Assembly (NCBI GenBank): GCA_963920575.1
Contig: OY986972.1
Span: 12,164,010-12,228,009 of the forward strand
Origin: Narthecium ossifragum
Taxonomy: Eukaryota; Streptophyta; Magnoliopsida; Dioscoreales; Nartheciaceae
DNA length: 64,000 nucleotides
Direction: 5' to 3'
In this document: in pieces, positions 10,733 to 22,861 of the stretch
How the letters are laid out: each line of letters opens with the position of its first letter
Numbering within the stretch: the first letter of the stretch is position 1
The notes under the pieces: generated by a model
The model's input: the letters and a program-made list of their open reading frames with translations, nothing else
Database searches by the model: none
Told to the model about the DNA's origin: nothing
Position numbers and translations under genes: made by a program

Positions 10733-13353
10733 CCTGCACGCACCACCCTCTCTGATCTTCACCGGCGCCTAGACGGATCTCGAGACTCGAGAATTCATCT
10801 CCGTCGCTCCGCGCCGCCCTCACCCCCGCGCCACGCCGCCCTCTCTGATCTCCATCGGCGCCTAGACGGATCTCGGGACTCGAGATCTCACCTCTGCCGC
10901 TCCGCGCCGCCTTCACCTTGACCTCGAGAGATCTCACCTTCGTTTGCTCTCTGGTCTCAAATCTCCACCGACCTCGAGAGATCTCACTCCCGTTTGAGGC
11001 ATATGCTTGAAAGTTGCTAGAATCAAAACTTTGAAAGGAATAATATTGCTATTTAAGTTTTATATTTTTATTTATATAATTATATGTAATAAAAATTAAA
11101 TTAAAAATAAAAATAAAACCGTCTAGTCCCCTCCTAGGCGTCCGACTAGTCCTCTGGGCGCTAGTCCCCGGGCTTCCGCCCAACTAGCGCCTAGCGTTTT
11201 TTAGAACCTTGGTCTTTAGTTGGAAATAAGTGGTCTGCTCGAACAATTACAGAATCTATATTTGGGTTGCAGTTAAAAAAAAAGAGTCTGGGAATGATAT
11301 TAGTGCTATAAGCAAATGGAGGTATACATTAGAGCTATTAAATAGGGCACAACACCTTCTCTTGGCCTTGCCTGTTTATAGTGTCATTGTTGACCAGATT
11401 AGTAGAGTTTGTTCCTACACTAAACGTTGTCAACCGATAGAAGTTCTTTAATGCATGCTAGTTTTACTGGAGATCTTAATGCGTCCAATCAGATTTTTCA
11501 TGCAGATTGAGAGATGTAACTTCAATGGAGTCTAGAATATTAGTAATACTCTTGGGTTTTTACTCCTAAATTTTTGTTTATGTGGCTGTGGTTCATAGCA
11601 TGGATCATTGCTATTGTTAGCTTTATGAAGTCTTATCCCTTGCACGTACTAGTGAATGTTACCATGTTATGTTGAGGTAATCGTCCTTTTTTAAAATCCT
11701 AGCTTTCTTTAAGCTTTGACAGGTCTAGCCTCCCATGCAATAATTGTGTTAGCTAATCCACTCTTATTGTGCCTTTACAATGTTTCTTGTGCACGCAACT
11801 CCATCACAAGCCTCCATCAGTTGACCAAAATCTCTTCTCGTTCACAGCATTCTTAATGAGAAAAATCTTATCTAGCCCTGCTTCAAGCTCTCAAGCCCAT
11901 ACAGCATTTGTGGAGGTGTAATTGATTGAGGGCATACCTTCATAATCCTCATGTGAGTTGGTGATCAGACAACCTCCTAAATAACATATTCACTTTATTT
12001 GTGCTAATATTACAGGTCTGGTTATTCTTCTTTGATTAGTTAATTGTTGCAGCCATGAATTCTACATGCGCTAAAAGGCTGTTAGAATTTATTTCCCCTA
12101 GATGGTTTCAGGTTAGAACGGTGATAGATGTATATTTTGGCATGCTTATGGATAATGTAACATTTTACATTGGATTGGAGAGTCTAATGATTAGACTTGA
12201 GTTCTGTGTAACTTAAGAGATTTGTTCCAAATACATGCGCACGATTAAGTATAGAGCTCGAGGCATGTGGCCTCATATACTGTCCTATTCAGAAGTAATT
12301 CCTTGAGGGAAAGGCTAGTCGAGAGAGTCAACTAATTACCATTAGGTGTGCCTGCTTAATAAATTATTCATATGTCTGGGGTTCTCTGCCATGATCAACA
12401 GCAATGAAACAATTGTCAAGAGCAGTGATGACGTGTTATTTGTTATGTCTTCTATCTGGATTTCCACATTGTAGCTGTTTTTTCAGGTGTAGTAAAATGG
12501 TGCCTGTCTTTCAACATAATGTGTGGGAGTAGAAGTTTCATTCTTGTTATATGACTTTCTTATATTGCTGGGTTGGAGTTTATGCTCTTCATAGAGAAGG
12601 TATTTAGCACACGTTTCCACTGTTACTGAGGTGCTCTCTTTTTCCCTTCCATGCTTTTTCCCCTATAGTTGAGCGGGCAATCCTGATTTTGGGACCACAC
12701 CCCTGCTGCCTTGACCCAAGTCAATCAATTAATGTGAGGTGATGGGTGGGCTTTAAAGACCCTTAATTTAGTCTAGCTAAGGGCCCATAAAGGGACAACC
12801 ATCACATGTGAAGACCACAAGATTCGATTGCAGTCTCCTCCAAGGCAGCCGAGGTCCCTGCCACATGACATACCGTGGGTTCATGTGTCTTCATGCTTTA
12901 AACTTGACTTCTAAACTTAATAAGATGGTTTGGTAAACCAGAATATGAGAAACGGTTTATATTTTTAACTGAAGTAGAAAAAAAAATGGTTTGGCATGCC
13001 CTTCAGAGATTTCTGACCCCTCTGTAGGAAATGCTGTTCTATGTTTTGTCTGGGTGTTTTTAATTTTTTGCCGTATGCATAAAGATTCGTTTGTTTTTTG
13101 CGTACAGTATAAACCAAGAGTGCTAGCATATTTGGATCTAAAATTAGACACGAGAGTGGGGTTTGATCACTTCGCAAGTCATGCCTGTTTGAAAACTTAT
13201 AGCAATGACATGCATTTATTTTCTCAGTTCCTACAGCGCTGGGCTATTTCTCCTCTAAGCTATCACCTGTAATTAGTTCTGGATGATGCGTAGCTCAAGT
13301 GATCTTGAACTACATGATGTCTGACATGATTTCTTTTACTCCCAATTCTGCAG

Positions 13354-13401
13354 CTTCCAGAGCCTGTTTTTCGAGAAATAGGTATGCTGATCACAGAATA
13401 G
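13354..13401 (+). CDS. Proposed last exon of the DUF538 gene
   Basis: The intron appears to end in a strong acceptor (pyrimidine-rich tract, then CTGCAG at 13348-13353). The phase left by exon 1 (phase 0 after Gln173) then gives LPEPVFREIGMLITE and a stop at 13399-13401, for a total of about 188 residues. A second AG seven bases downstream (CTTCCAG) would give a different, six-residue tail. This is inferred from splice signals and reading phase only; without RNA data the gene could instead end at 3813. Confidence 0.4.
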   Translation, partial: LPEPVFREIGMLITE

Positions 13402-14157
13402 AAGATAAGAGGCGCCGCTGCTGAAGTTAGATTTCCAGAAACGTTGTAAGATGTTTCTATAACCACGTGTGCAAGCTAGACATATGAAATCCATCATACT
13501 TTGTAGTAGCTGAAGATTATGTATACGCACGGTCAGATAAATCCCCAAAATGGGTTTGGATAGCATTTGATCTTTCTTGGCAGTTTTTGTAAAGCCTTTC
13601 TGCGAGCTTATATGGCAGCATGATTGAACCATGGTTAATCAGGTTTCACTTGTTTCTTTGCTGAGCAGTGATAAAATGTTTAGATGGTCAGCTTAATCAT
13701 CCTGGATGCTTTCATATTCTTTACTCGCTCTTTATTTCGGTATTGAGAATTACAGCATTTGCACCCAAATCAGTATCAAGTCCCTATTGGTTACGTTTAA
13801 GTAAAGGAGGATGGATGACAATATCTATGTATAGTGTCTTCAATCCTGTCTTCATCGACAAATGGTCCGGGAGAAATGGCTTCAATTATTTTTCCTGTAT
13901 CTTTGAATCTGATCGGTTTTGAGGTGTTATTCGAATTGGAATCAATCTTAGTTCAGTTTAAGGATTTTGGGATTTGGTGGGATTTGTAGGCTATTACTTT
14001 TCATCAAAGGATTATCTCTTTTAGATCTATCTGGATCTGGATACTGTTTTAAGGGCAGTTGCATAAAAGTGAAAAGGAATTTTTTACAAACGAAGTCCAT
14101 TTCAGTTTTGATTTTGCAAATAAGGTCGTTTTGGTTTTCGTTTACATAGGCTATGTA
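13402..14157. other. Downstream of the DUF538 gene, nothing recognised
   Basis: Probably includes the 3' UTR. It is T-rich, with no convincing coding region or repeat. It ends in the ATGTA target site (14153-14157) of the adjacent solo LTR. Confidence 0.4.
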
Positions 14158-16335
14158 TGTGAGGACTCGTCCCTCTAGTCCTGTGGCTCATCGTGGACCG
14201 CAAGGGCAATTTGGTAAATTGTGCATTGCCGATTAGTTTCACACCTGCGGGTGCACACACTGAACCATGGTTGTGTTAATGTTTGACTATAATGGTTAGT
14301 TGGACCTGGGATCGAAAGATCCGGGCTTGGGTTTAAGTTTTAGTCCAAGTCTAGCTTTCTGCATCGAAGGGATCGATCTTAGCTATCTTCCTAGCTAAGA
14401 GATCGATCTCTTAGTGCCAGAAAGTCAAACCCGATTTGACAAGGAAGATTGATCTTTTCTCCCTTGAGTCGGTTTGTTCGTCTATAAAACGAACCAAACC
14501 TTTTCTTTTGATTTTTTTTGAAAAATCTGAGATTTCAGTCGTGTTTTTGCTGGATTTGACTTCGTTTGAAGAAGATCTAAGGCCTAGTAGCTTGGATTGA
14601 AGCTGCTATTGCATAGGTAAGGATCCTACAACAATCTTTGGGTTTTTGGAGTTTTTCCGATTTGATTGTGATCTTTTGCTTAGATCTGTTAAAATACATG
14701 TTTGTTTTCCATGAATTGACCGGGTTTTGGACTCGTGGTTTCTTGATCTACCAGATCCCAGAGTTTTGGGGGATTTGGTTGTATTTTCCGGCGGTATTTC
14801 TCACTGTCCGGTCGCCGGAGAACCCATTCGGATCGATCTCCCTTGAGGGAAGATCGATCCCTTCTAGGGCGTCACAACCAGCCCGAGCAGGATCGATCCC
14901 TTAGCTGGAGAGAGATCGATCCTTGACTAGGTTGAGGTGGTGGGTTCCATGTCACGAAGAAGATCGATCCTTCTGGTGGAGAAGATTGATCTTCTTCGGT
15001 TGACAGGGACGAGTTTTCTCCCAAGTACTAAGAAGATCGATCCCCTTGGGAAGGGAGATCGATCTCTTAGTGGATGAGGGGTGTTTTCAAGTGGCTTTTG
15101 CCCGCGGGGCTTTGTATGATGGTTTTCTCTACTGTTTTATATCTGGTACATATGTTTAAGCATGTTAGCCCTATAATAGGGGCAGTGGTGAACCGGGGGA
15201 GTGATGACTCCCGAGATGTTTAGAATAAACGGGCGGGTAGCCCTACAGCTTTCCTTAGCCTTGCATGCCGGCTTGCGCCGAGGGCTTTAACTGTGATATC
15301 TATGGGCTGTTGTTTGCGTGGCTGCTTCCCGATGCAGGTGCTGTGGCGGACTACTGACAGTTGATGGTGGTACCACTGTAGCAGTTCCTAGACCTTATCT
15401 GTTCACCACCCCGGGCCGGTAGGGTGCCGTGCCCAGACCTTGTTTGATATACAATCACATATTGTTGCATGCTTATCTGTATATTCCTGCGTGTGCTCAT
15501 AACATACATTGCTTTGTGCATTAGTTGCATCTGTGTAGGACGTTAGCGATGGGTTGATCGCCGATCTGGGGCTTTCGGGTAGTCCGGATCTAGCTCCAGG
15601 ACCGTTGCGGGTAGCTTGGTCCAGGACTCGATTTGTAGTATTCAGTCGATTTCGATGATAGGGTTAGATGACCTGAATACATGTGGTTTGATGTTTAGAG
15701 GTCGTGTCGACTCTAAGTTGAATCTGAGGTGTAGCCGGTGTCCGGTGTTCTTGACTCTTGGGTCGAGGAGTGCCTATCCAGCGGTGTCCTTGCCCGCCAA
15801 ACAGTATTTAGTGTCATGTTGTGAGTCTGCAGTGTTTTGGGCTTGCGTTCACGGACTTCCGGTAGGGTTATGAGACCCTTGTATACACCTAGAGTAGACT
15901 TGGGGGCGGCACTGTTGTGTTCCCTCCCTTATGAGTGTCGTAGTGTAGTGTCCCTGCTGAGCTTAGTGCTCACTCCTACCCGGCTGCGTTTTACAGGTGC
16001 TGGCGCTAGCTCTTCTTCGATCGCCCGTACCAGGCCGATGTTTGGTGACGTGGCGGCGTCTGGCGGTGCTTGAGGTGCGGCGATCGTCAGTTATACCTTT
16101 TGTTTAGTTAGCCTCCTACGGGAGAGATTTTGTATAACTTTTACCATGTTGAGGATTTGTATCTATTCAGTTTCAGTCTTTGAGGTTTGTGATTGATTGT
16201 ATAATACATGATGATTATGAATTGCTAGGGAGACCACTATGATTAGAGGAAAACCTCGCCAAAATTTCCGCAGTAGGTTAGGTTTCGGTTCGCGTCGCCC
16301 GGCCCGGTTGGGCCTACATGGGTCGGCGCGCGACA
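14158..16335 (+). mobile_element. Solo LTR of Ty3/gypsy family C
   Basis: It begins TGTGAGGACTCG and ends GGGTCGGCGCGCGACA, with a perfect 5-bp TSD ATGTA (14153-14157 and 16336-16340). Its length of about 2.2 kb suits chromovirus LTRs. A TATA box TATAAAAC lies at about 14483-14490. The U3/R part (14365-15070) carries about ten GATCGATC-centred palindromic repeats. The same LTR type starts the 3' LTR of the large gypsy element (TGTGAGGACC at 53691), which links this solo LTR to that family. Confidence 0.85.
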
Positions 16336-16340
16336 ATGTA

Positions 16341-16863
16341 GGTATTATTTTCTTTTTAAATCCACTTGTCTTTCGATTTGTCAATCGAGGGACACTTTCG
16401 TGTTTGTTTACAAAGCAGGCCAAATTCATAAATTCGGGATCAAAATACCTCTCGTCAACTCTCTCATAATTTAATGTCACCTGACACGAATAAGAGAGAG
16501 AAATGAGAGAGATCTCTACATTAATATGTAACATCGCTCATCTTCTTCTCTCGTACGAATTCCTTCATTATTTTAGAGAGACAGGGTGGATGTATTCCAT
16601 TTTTATTGGGTTTTAGTAGACTTAAATTTAGTATTTAAGTCGGCTTGGATATGATTTCTTACTTATGCGAGTAATTTCTTACTTATACGAGAAACTCCTT
16701 ACTTGCAATCTGAATTCCTTAGCCTATGGATTCCTTACTTATGCAAGGAATTCCATACTTATGCAAGGAATTCCTTACTTATGCTAGGAATTCCTTACTT
16801 AGTATATGAATTCTTAGTTATGCGCCTCTGTAGCCTTCACGAAGGCCTCATCGAAGATGGTGG
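16341..16863. other. Left part of the low-complexity region
   Basis: From about 16650 to 16815 there are repeats of the type ...GGAATTCCTTACTTATGC..., the motif that recurs at 17376-17570 and its two copies and at 27150-27420. The short segment 16551-16600 (TACGAATTCCTTCATTATTTT and GTGGATGTATTCCAT) reappears inverted and in swapped order at 28101-28145. No gene is recognised. Confidence 0.5.
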
Positions 16864-16874
16864 AACTCCTGGGA

Positions 16875-16906
<32 letters not shown>

Positions 16907-17213
16907 CTGGAGTGGCAGGGCACCGATGTCGACGGAGAGGAGTTGCGGTGGGCGGGGGTGGTGGGCATGGGTTTGTTGTGGGCGCGGCGGGGGCGGATCG
17001 ATGGAGAGAGATCGGGTGGGATGGAGAGCGATGGAGAGAGAGTGAGTGAGAGAGAGGGAGGGAAATCCGGCTCGATGGAGAGAGAGTGGGGGCGGAAGAG
17101 AGAGAGATAGAGGTGGGAGAGAAAGTGGGGGCGGAAGAGAGAGAGAGAGCTAGAGGTGGGAGAGAGAGTGTGGATGGAAGAGAGAGATAGGTGGGAGAGA
17201 GAGTGGTGATGGA

Positions 17214-17248
<35 letters not shown>

Positions 17249-17970
17249 TAGAGCTGGGAGAGTGAGTGGGGACGGAAGAGAGAGAGAGAGAGAGATAGAG
17301 CTGGGAGATAGAGTGGGGACGGAAGAGAGAGATTGAGGTGGGAGAGAGAGTGGGGACAGAGGAGAGAGAGAGGTCCTTACTTAGACTATAAGTAAGAGTA
17401 AGGAATTCCTTAGTTAAGCGAGGAATTCCTTACTTAGACTATAAATTCTTTACTTTTACTTAGCCTATGAATTCTTTACTTATCCTATGAATTCCTTACT
17501 TATACAAGGAATTCCTTACTTAGCCTATGAATTTCTCACATAAGTAAGGATTTCCTCCCATGAATATGTTAGTTGCTCTCTCTCTCTCCACCCATCTTTC
17601 TCTCTCCACATGGTCTTCTCTCTCCCCACCCATCTTTCTCTCTCCATCTGGTCTTCTCTCTCTCCACCCATCTTTCTCTCTCCACCTGGTCTTCTCTCTC
17701 TCCTCCGGCCTCTATCTCTCCTCTCTCTCTCTCCCGCCCTTCGCGCTCTCTCTCTCTTCCGCCCTGCCCTTCGCACTCTCTCTCTCCCGCCCTTTGCTCT
17801 CTCTCTCTCTCTCTCTCTTCCGCCCTGCCCTTCGCTCTCTCTCTCCCCCCCCGCTCGCATGCACGCCGCCCTCGCCCTCGACGTCGCAGTCGACCTCGCC
17901 CTCGGCCTCCCTCTCTCCCGCGCTCCCATGCACACCGCCCGCGCTCCTATGCATGCCACCGTCGACGTCG

Positions 17971-18021
<51 letters not shown>

Positions 18022-18250
18022 GCGCTCCCATGCACGCTGCCCTCGCCCTCGCCGTCGACCTCGCCCTCAGCCTCTTTCTCTCCCGCGCTCCCATGCATGC
18101 CACCCTCCACGTCGGCCTCTCTCTCTCTCCCGCGCTCCTGGGCACACCGCCCTCGCCCTCGCCCTCACCATCGACCTCGCCCTCGACATCTCTCTCTCTC
18201 GCGCTCCCATGCACGCCGCCCACACTCCCATGCATGTGTTGCTCGACCCT

Positions 18251-18335
18251 GAGGAACAAAGGCACGTTGGTGGTGATGGAGAGGTTTGAGCTGCGGGCGT
18301 TCATGGCGGCGCTGATCGAGTACGAAGTGATGTTC
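18251..18335 (+). pseudogene. 4CL-like (AMP-binding) fragment, copy 1
   Basis: The frame reads LRNKGTLVVMERFELRAFM and on to the EYEVMF end, resembling the plant 4-coumarate:CoA-ligase-like adenylation domain just before its VAPIVPPI strand. The fragment stops where the LTR remnant starts at 18336. The source is an acyl-activating enzyme gene; only about 28 residues are present, so it is non-functional. Confidence 0.6.
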
Positions 18336-18454
18336 TGATACGAGCGGTCTACTCGTAATCCTCTCGTATCGAGTCTCTACTGCTCCAATCCTCTCGTATC
18401 GGTCTACTCGTAATCCTCTCGTATCGGTCTACTCGTAATCCTCTCGTATCGGTC
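18336..18454 (-). repeat. Broken family-B LTR start with micro-duplications
   Basis: The first about 60 bp match the B LTR (TGATACGAGCGGTCTACTCG...CTGCTCCAATC). After that come two and a half copies of a ~27-bp unit (CTCTCGTATCGGTCTACTCG...), and then the next tandem block begins. The same structure recurs at 19933-20051. This is the breakpoint of the tandem duplication. Confidence 0.8.
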
Positions 18455-18806
18455 AACTCCTGGGAAGGGGGGGGGGGGGGGGGGGCAGCTGGAGTGGCAG
18501 GGCACCGATGTCGACGGAGAGGAGTTGCGGTGGGCGGGGGGTGGTGGGCATGGGTTTGTTGTGGGCGCGGCGGGGGCGGATCGATGGAGAGAGATCGGGT
18601 GGGATGGAGAGCGATGGAGAGCGATGGAGAGAGAGTGAGTGAGAGAGAGGGAGGGAAATCCGGCTCGATGGAGAGAGAGTGGGGGCGGAAGAGAGAGAGA
18701 TAGAGGTGGGAGAGAAAGTGGGGGCGGAAGAGAGAGAGAGAGCTAGAGGTGGGAGAGAGAGTGTGGATGGAAGAGAGAGATAGGTGGGAGAGAGAGTGGT
18801 GATGGA

Positions 18807-18839
<33 letters not shown>

Positions 18840-19561
18840 TAGAGCTGGGAGAGTGAGTGGGGACGGAAGAGAGAGAGAGAGAGAGATAGAGCTGGGAGAT
18901 AGAGTGGGGACGGAAGAGAGAGATTGAGGTGGGAGAGAGAGTGGGGACAGAGGAGAGAGAGAGGTCCTTACTTAGACTATAAGTAAGAGTAAGGAATTCC
19001 TTAGTTAAGCGAGGAATTCCTTACTTAGACTATAAATTCTTTACTTTTACTTAGCCTATGAATTCTTTACTTATCCTATGAATTCCTTACTTATACAAGG
19101 AATTCCTTACTTAGCCTATGAATTTCTCACATAAGTAAGGATTTCCTCCCATGAATATGTTAGTTGCTCTCTCTCTCTCCACCCATCTTTCTCTCTCCAC
19201 ATGGTCTTCTCTCTCCCCACCCATCTTTCTCTCTCCATCTGGTCTTCTCTCTCTCCACCCATCTTTCTCTCTCCACCTGGTCTTCTCTCTCTCCTCCGGC
19301 CTCTATCTCTCCTCTCTCTCTCTCCCGCCCTTCGCGCTCTCTCTCTCTTCCGCCCTGCCCTTCGCACTCTCTCTCTCCCGCCCTTTGCTCTCTCTCTCTC
19401 TCTCTCTCTTCCGCCCTGCCCTTCGCTCTCTCTCTCCCCCCCCGCTCGCATGCACGCCGCCCTCGCCCTCGACGTCGCAGTCGACCTCGCCCTCGGCCTC
19501 CCTCTCTCCCGCGCTCCCATGCACACCGCCCGCGCTCCTATGCATGCCACCGTCGACGTCG

Positions 19562-19618
<57 letters not shown>

Positions 19619-19847
19619 GCGCTCCCATGCACGCTGCCCTCGCCCTCGCCGTCGACCTCGCCCTCAGCCTCTTTCTCTCCCGCGCTCCGATGCATGCCAC
19701 CCTCCACGTCGGCCTCTCTCTCTCTCCCGCGCTCCTGGGCACACCGCCCTCGCCCTCGCCCTCACCATCGACCTCGCCCTCGACATCTCTCTCTCTCGCG
19801 CTCCCATGCACGCCGCCCACACTCCCATGCATGTGTTGCTCGACCCT

Positions 19848-19932
19848 GAGGAACAAAGGCACGTTGGTGGTGATGGAGAGGTTTGAGCTGCGGGCGTTCA
19901 TGGCGGCGCTGATCGAGTACGAAGTGATGTTC
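19848..19932 (+). pseudogene. 4CL-like fragment, copy 2
   Basis: A duplicate of the fragment at 18251-18335, carried by the second tandem unit. It is identical by eye over its length and ends in the same TGTTC followed by a broken LTR start. Confidence 0.6.
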
Positions 19933-20051
19933 TGATACGAGCGGTCTACTCGTAATCCTCTCGTATCGAGTCTCTACTGCTCCAATCCTCTCGTATCGGT
20001 CTACTCGTAATCCTCTCGTATCGGTCTACTCGTAATCCTCTCGTATCGGTC
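19933..20051 (-). repeat. Broken family-B LTR start, second copy
   Basis: The same breakpoint structure as at 18336-18454, ending CTCGTATCGGTC before AACTCCTGGG of the third unit. Confidence 0.8.
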
Positions 20052-20401
20052 AACTCCTGGGAAGGGGGGGGGGGGGGGGGGCAGCTGGAGTGGCAGGGCA
20101 CCGATGTCGACGGAGAGGAGTTGCGGTGGGCGGGGGTGGTGGGCATGGGTTTGTTGTGGGCGCGGCGGGGGCGGATCGATGGAGAGAGATCGGGTGGGAT
20201 GGAGAGCGATGGAGAGCGATGGAGAGAGAGTGAGTGAGAGAGAGGGAGGGAAATCCGGCTCGATGGAGAGAGAGTGGGGGCGGAAGAGAGAGAGATAGAG
20301 GTGGGAGAGAAAGTGGGGGCGGAAGAGAGAGAGAGAGCTAGAGGTGGGAGAGAGAGTGTGGATGGAAGAGAGAGATAGGTGGGAGAGAGAGTGGTGATGG
20401 A

Positions 20402-20434
<33 letters not shown>

Positions 20435-21156
20435 TAGAGCTGGGAGAGTGAGTGGGGACGGAAGAGAGAGAGAGAGAGAGATAGAGCTGGGAGATAGAGT
20501 GGGGACGGAAGAGAGAGATTGAGGTGGGAGAGAGAGTGGGGACAGAGGAGAGAGAGAGGTCCTTACTTAGACTATAAGTAAGAGTAAGGAATTCCTTAGT
20601 TAAGCGAGGAATTCCTTACTTAGACTATAAATTCTTTACTTTTACTTAGCCTATGAATTCTTTACTTATCCTATGAATTCCTTACTTATACAAGGAATTC
20701 CTTACTTAGCCTATGAATTTCTCACATAAGTAAGGATTTCCTCCCATGAATATGTTAGTTGCTCTCTCTCTCTCCACCCATCTTTCTCTCTCCACATGGT
20801 CTTCTCTCTCCCCACCCATCTTTCTCTCTCCATCTGGTCTTCTCTCTCTCCACCCATCTTTCTCTCTCCACCTGGTCTTCTCTCTCTCCTCCGGCCTCTA
20901 TCTCTCCTCTCTCTCTCTCCCGCCCTTCGCGCTCTCTCTCTCTTCCGCCCTGCCCTTCGCACTCTCTCTCTCCCGCCCTTTGCTCTCTCTCTCTCTCTCT
21001 CTCTTCCGCCCTGCCCTTCGCTCTCTCTCTCCCCCCCCGCTCGCATGCACGCCGCCCTCGCCCTCGACGTCGCAGTCGACCTCGCCCTCGGCCTCCCTCT
21101 CTCCCGCGCTCCCATGCACACCGCCCGCGCTCCTATGCATGCCACCGTCGACGTCG

Positions 21157-21213
<57 letters not shown>

Positions 21214-21442
21214 GCGCTCCCATGCACGCTGCCCTCGCCCTCGCCGTCGACCTCGCCCTCAGCCTCTTTCTCTCCCGCGCTCCCATGCATGCCACCCTCC
21301 ACGTCGGCCTCTCTCTCTCTCCCGCGCTCCTGGGCACACCGCCCTCGCCCTCGCCCTCACCATCGACCTCGCCCTCGACATCTCTCTCTCTCGCGCTCCC
21401 ATGCACGCCGCCCACACTCCCATGCATGTGTTGCTCGACCCT

Positions 21443-21527
21443 GAGGAACAAAGGCACGTTGGTGGTGATGGAGAGGTTTGAGCTGCGGGCGTTCATGGCG
21501 GCGCTGATCGAGTACGAAGTGATGTTC
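21443..21527 (+). pseudogene. 4CL-like fragment, 5' half of the split locus
   Basis: This is the third copy and the one that directly abuts the intact B element. The last five bases TGTTC (21523-21527) pair with CGTTC at 26084-26088 as a TSD with one C-to-T change. The 5' half ends ..EYEVMF and the 3' half resumes FAPIVPPIML at 26086. The coding order therefore shows that one fragment was cut by the B insertion. Confidence 0.75.
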
Positions 21528-22861
21528 TGATACGAGCGGTCTACTCGTAATCCTCTCGTATCGAGTCTCTACTGCTCCAATCGATCAGAATTGGCCTGAT
21601 CAGACTTGATTTGAGTCCAATTGGCTGAATCTGGCTTGCTGGATCGGATCTGGCTTGAGCTGGTTTGGATCTGGCTGAGCCTGATAGGATAGGACCTGAC
21701 TGGGTCAAGTCTAAGTTAATCTTGATCAGGCTAACCGGGTTGGATTGGGCTAAGTGGCCGGATTGGGCTGGATTGGACTTGACTCGGATTAAGTGGTTGA
21801 GCTGAATAAGGTTAGAGTTGGTTGAGCCAAATTGGTTGGGCTGAACCGGCCTGGATCCGAGGGCTGAGAGTTGCCGGAGTGGAATGCCGGCTTAGGGCCG
21901 TCGACGGCGGTCAGGATCTTGGCAGGGAAGGTCGTGGGTTGATGGGGAACAGATCCACCTGAGTGGATCGGCCGGAGGGATGCCGGATCGACGGGATCTG
22001 GGGGAAACGGCGGTGAAGGTTGGGTCGGCCGGCGTCGGGGACGACGGGGGAGGCTCCGGGAGTGGCTTAGGAAGGTTGGGATCGGTTTAGGGAGGTCGGC
22101 CGGGAACTGGGAGGTTAATGGCTGTCGGGGTCGTGGAAGACGGCGGCGGCTGTGAAGTGGGGAACGACGGGGAAGATGAAGGTGGCGGAGGAGCGGCTTG
22201 GCGAGGTCGTGGGCTACAGGGGAGGTCGAAGGTGGACTTTGGAGGTGACGGGGACGACCGGAGAAGGCTGAGGGAAGGACGGCCAGCGGAAGTGTTGCAG
22301 CACGCGGAAGAGAAGAGAGGAAGAAGATGGTGATGATGTGGCGCTGGATGCTGACGTGGCGCTGACGTGGCGGAGAGAGGATGTGACGGGGAGAGAGAAA
22401 TTTCGGTGAAGGCGATGCCGGCTGCGGAGAAGGTGACCGACGGGGAAGAAGGTGGATCAATGGTGGATTTTCTGGTGGAAGCTACATTACCTCTACTCCT
22501 ATGATATTCTATCAACTATTCTTAATTCTTCATCATTCATCATCATAATACAAACTACTGAGGTCCTTTTATAGAGACCTTGACAGAGTTCTAATCCAAC
22601 TAGAAAACCCCCTTGATTAATTAGCAAGTAATAAGGTTTCAAACTCAACTCAACTTCCTAACTCAAATGGACTCTTAATTAATTCATAACAATCAAATAT
22701 TAACTAGGACTCAATAAAATATAAAAGACTAATGATAAATCCTAATCAAATACTCTAGTTTGAACTAGGGAAGTCCAAGTCAAATTAGGAAAGAGGCTGA
22801 ACCAGTTTGGTTCCTCTTCTGGGTTCGGGTCTAGTTGGTCGAGTCGGATCGACTCGTATCA
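21528..22861 (-). repeat. B1 3' LTR
   Basis: Reads TGATACGAGCGG ... GACTCGTATCA on the plus strand, so both ends carry the inverted TGATACGAG. A minus-strand TATAAAAGG lies near 22566-22574. It differs from its partner by substitutions and small indels (for example in the GACGTGGCGCTGACGTGG area near 22340-22375). Confidence 0.85.

Larger units (their letters stand above)
9141..11211. mobile_element. Non-autonomous hAT element (outer)
   Basis: It has an 8-bp TSD GTCTTTAG at 9133-9140 and 11212-11219. The terminal inverted repeats are CAGTGTTCTAAAAAACG and the inverse of CGTTTTTTAGAACCTTG, 17 bp with two differences. They fit the hAT end rule CARNG with 8-bp TSD. Subterminal regions are full of CTAGGCGG-type motifs in both orientations (9156-9300 and 11120-11200). 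No transposase frame is present. Without the nested element the body is about 730 bp and includes a ~95 bp tandem duplication at about 10746-10935. Confidence 0.85.
3778..13353 (+). other. Proposed long intron of the DUF538 gene
   Basis: The proposed donor is CAG|GTGAAA at 3777/3778. The proposed acceptor is a long pyrimidine tract ending TTCTGCAG at 13353. Outside the inserted elements the sequence is AT-rich and T-rich on the coding strand, as plant introns are, and lacks convincing exons. It contains a solo LTR (6811-8114) and nested hAT elements (9141-11211). In the stretches 3814-6810, 8120-9132 and 11220-13353 I see no gene. A TATAAATA box near 5252 followed by a pyrimidine-rich segment hints at an old LTR fragment. 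An intermediate exon cannot be excluded. Confidence 0.45.
16864..21527. repeat. Tandem triplication of a ~1.6-kb block
   Basis: Three near-identical units start with AACTCCTGGGAAGGGG at 16864, 18455 and 20052 (spacings 1591 and 1597 bp). Each contains a poly-G run (28, 19 and 18 Gs), a GC-rich segment, a (GA)-rich block, a block of AAGTAAGGAATTCC palindromes, a (CT)-rich block and an 85-bp 4CL-like gene fragment. Units 1 and 2 end with a broken start of the family-B LTR (18336-18454 and 19933-20051), whereas unit 3 runs into the intact LTR at 21528. The duplication therefore post-dates the B insertion. Serine/leucine or arginine/glutamate repeat frames over this region are artefacts of the dinucleotide runs. 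Confidence 0.85.

Noticed and set aside
16864..21527. CRISPR-like or satellite array
   Set aside because: Units are 1.6 kb with internal gene fragment and LTR remnant; this is a plain tandem duplication in a plant genome.
17525..21530. Long open frames of Ser/Leu/Pro or Arg/Glu repeats on both strands
   Set aside because: They are translations of CT/GA dinucleotide runs repeated in three tandem units and appear in several frames at once; no gene signals.
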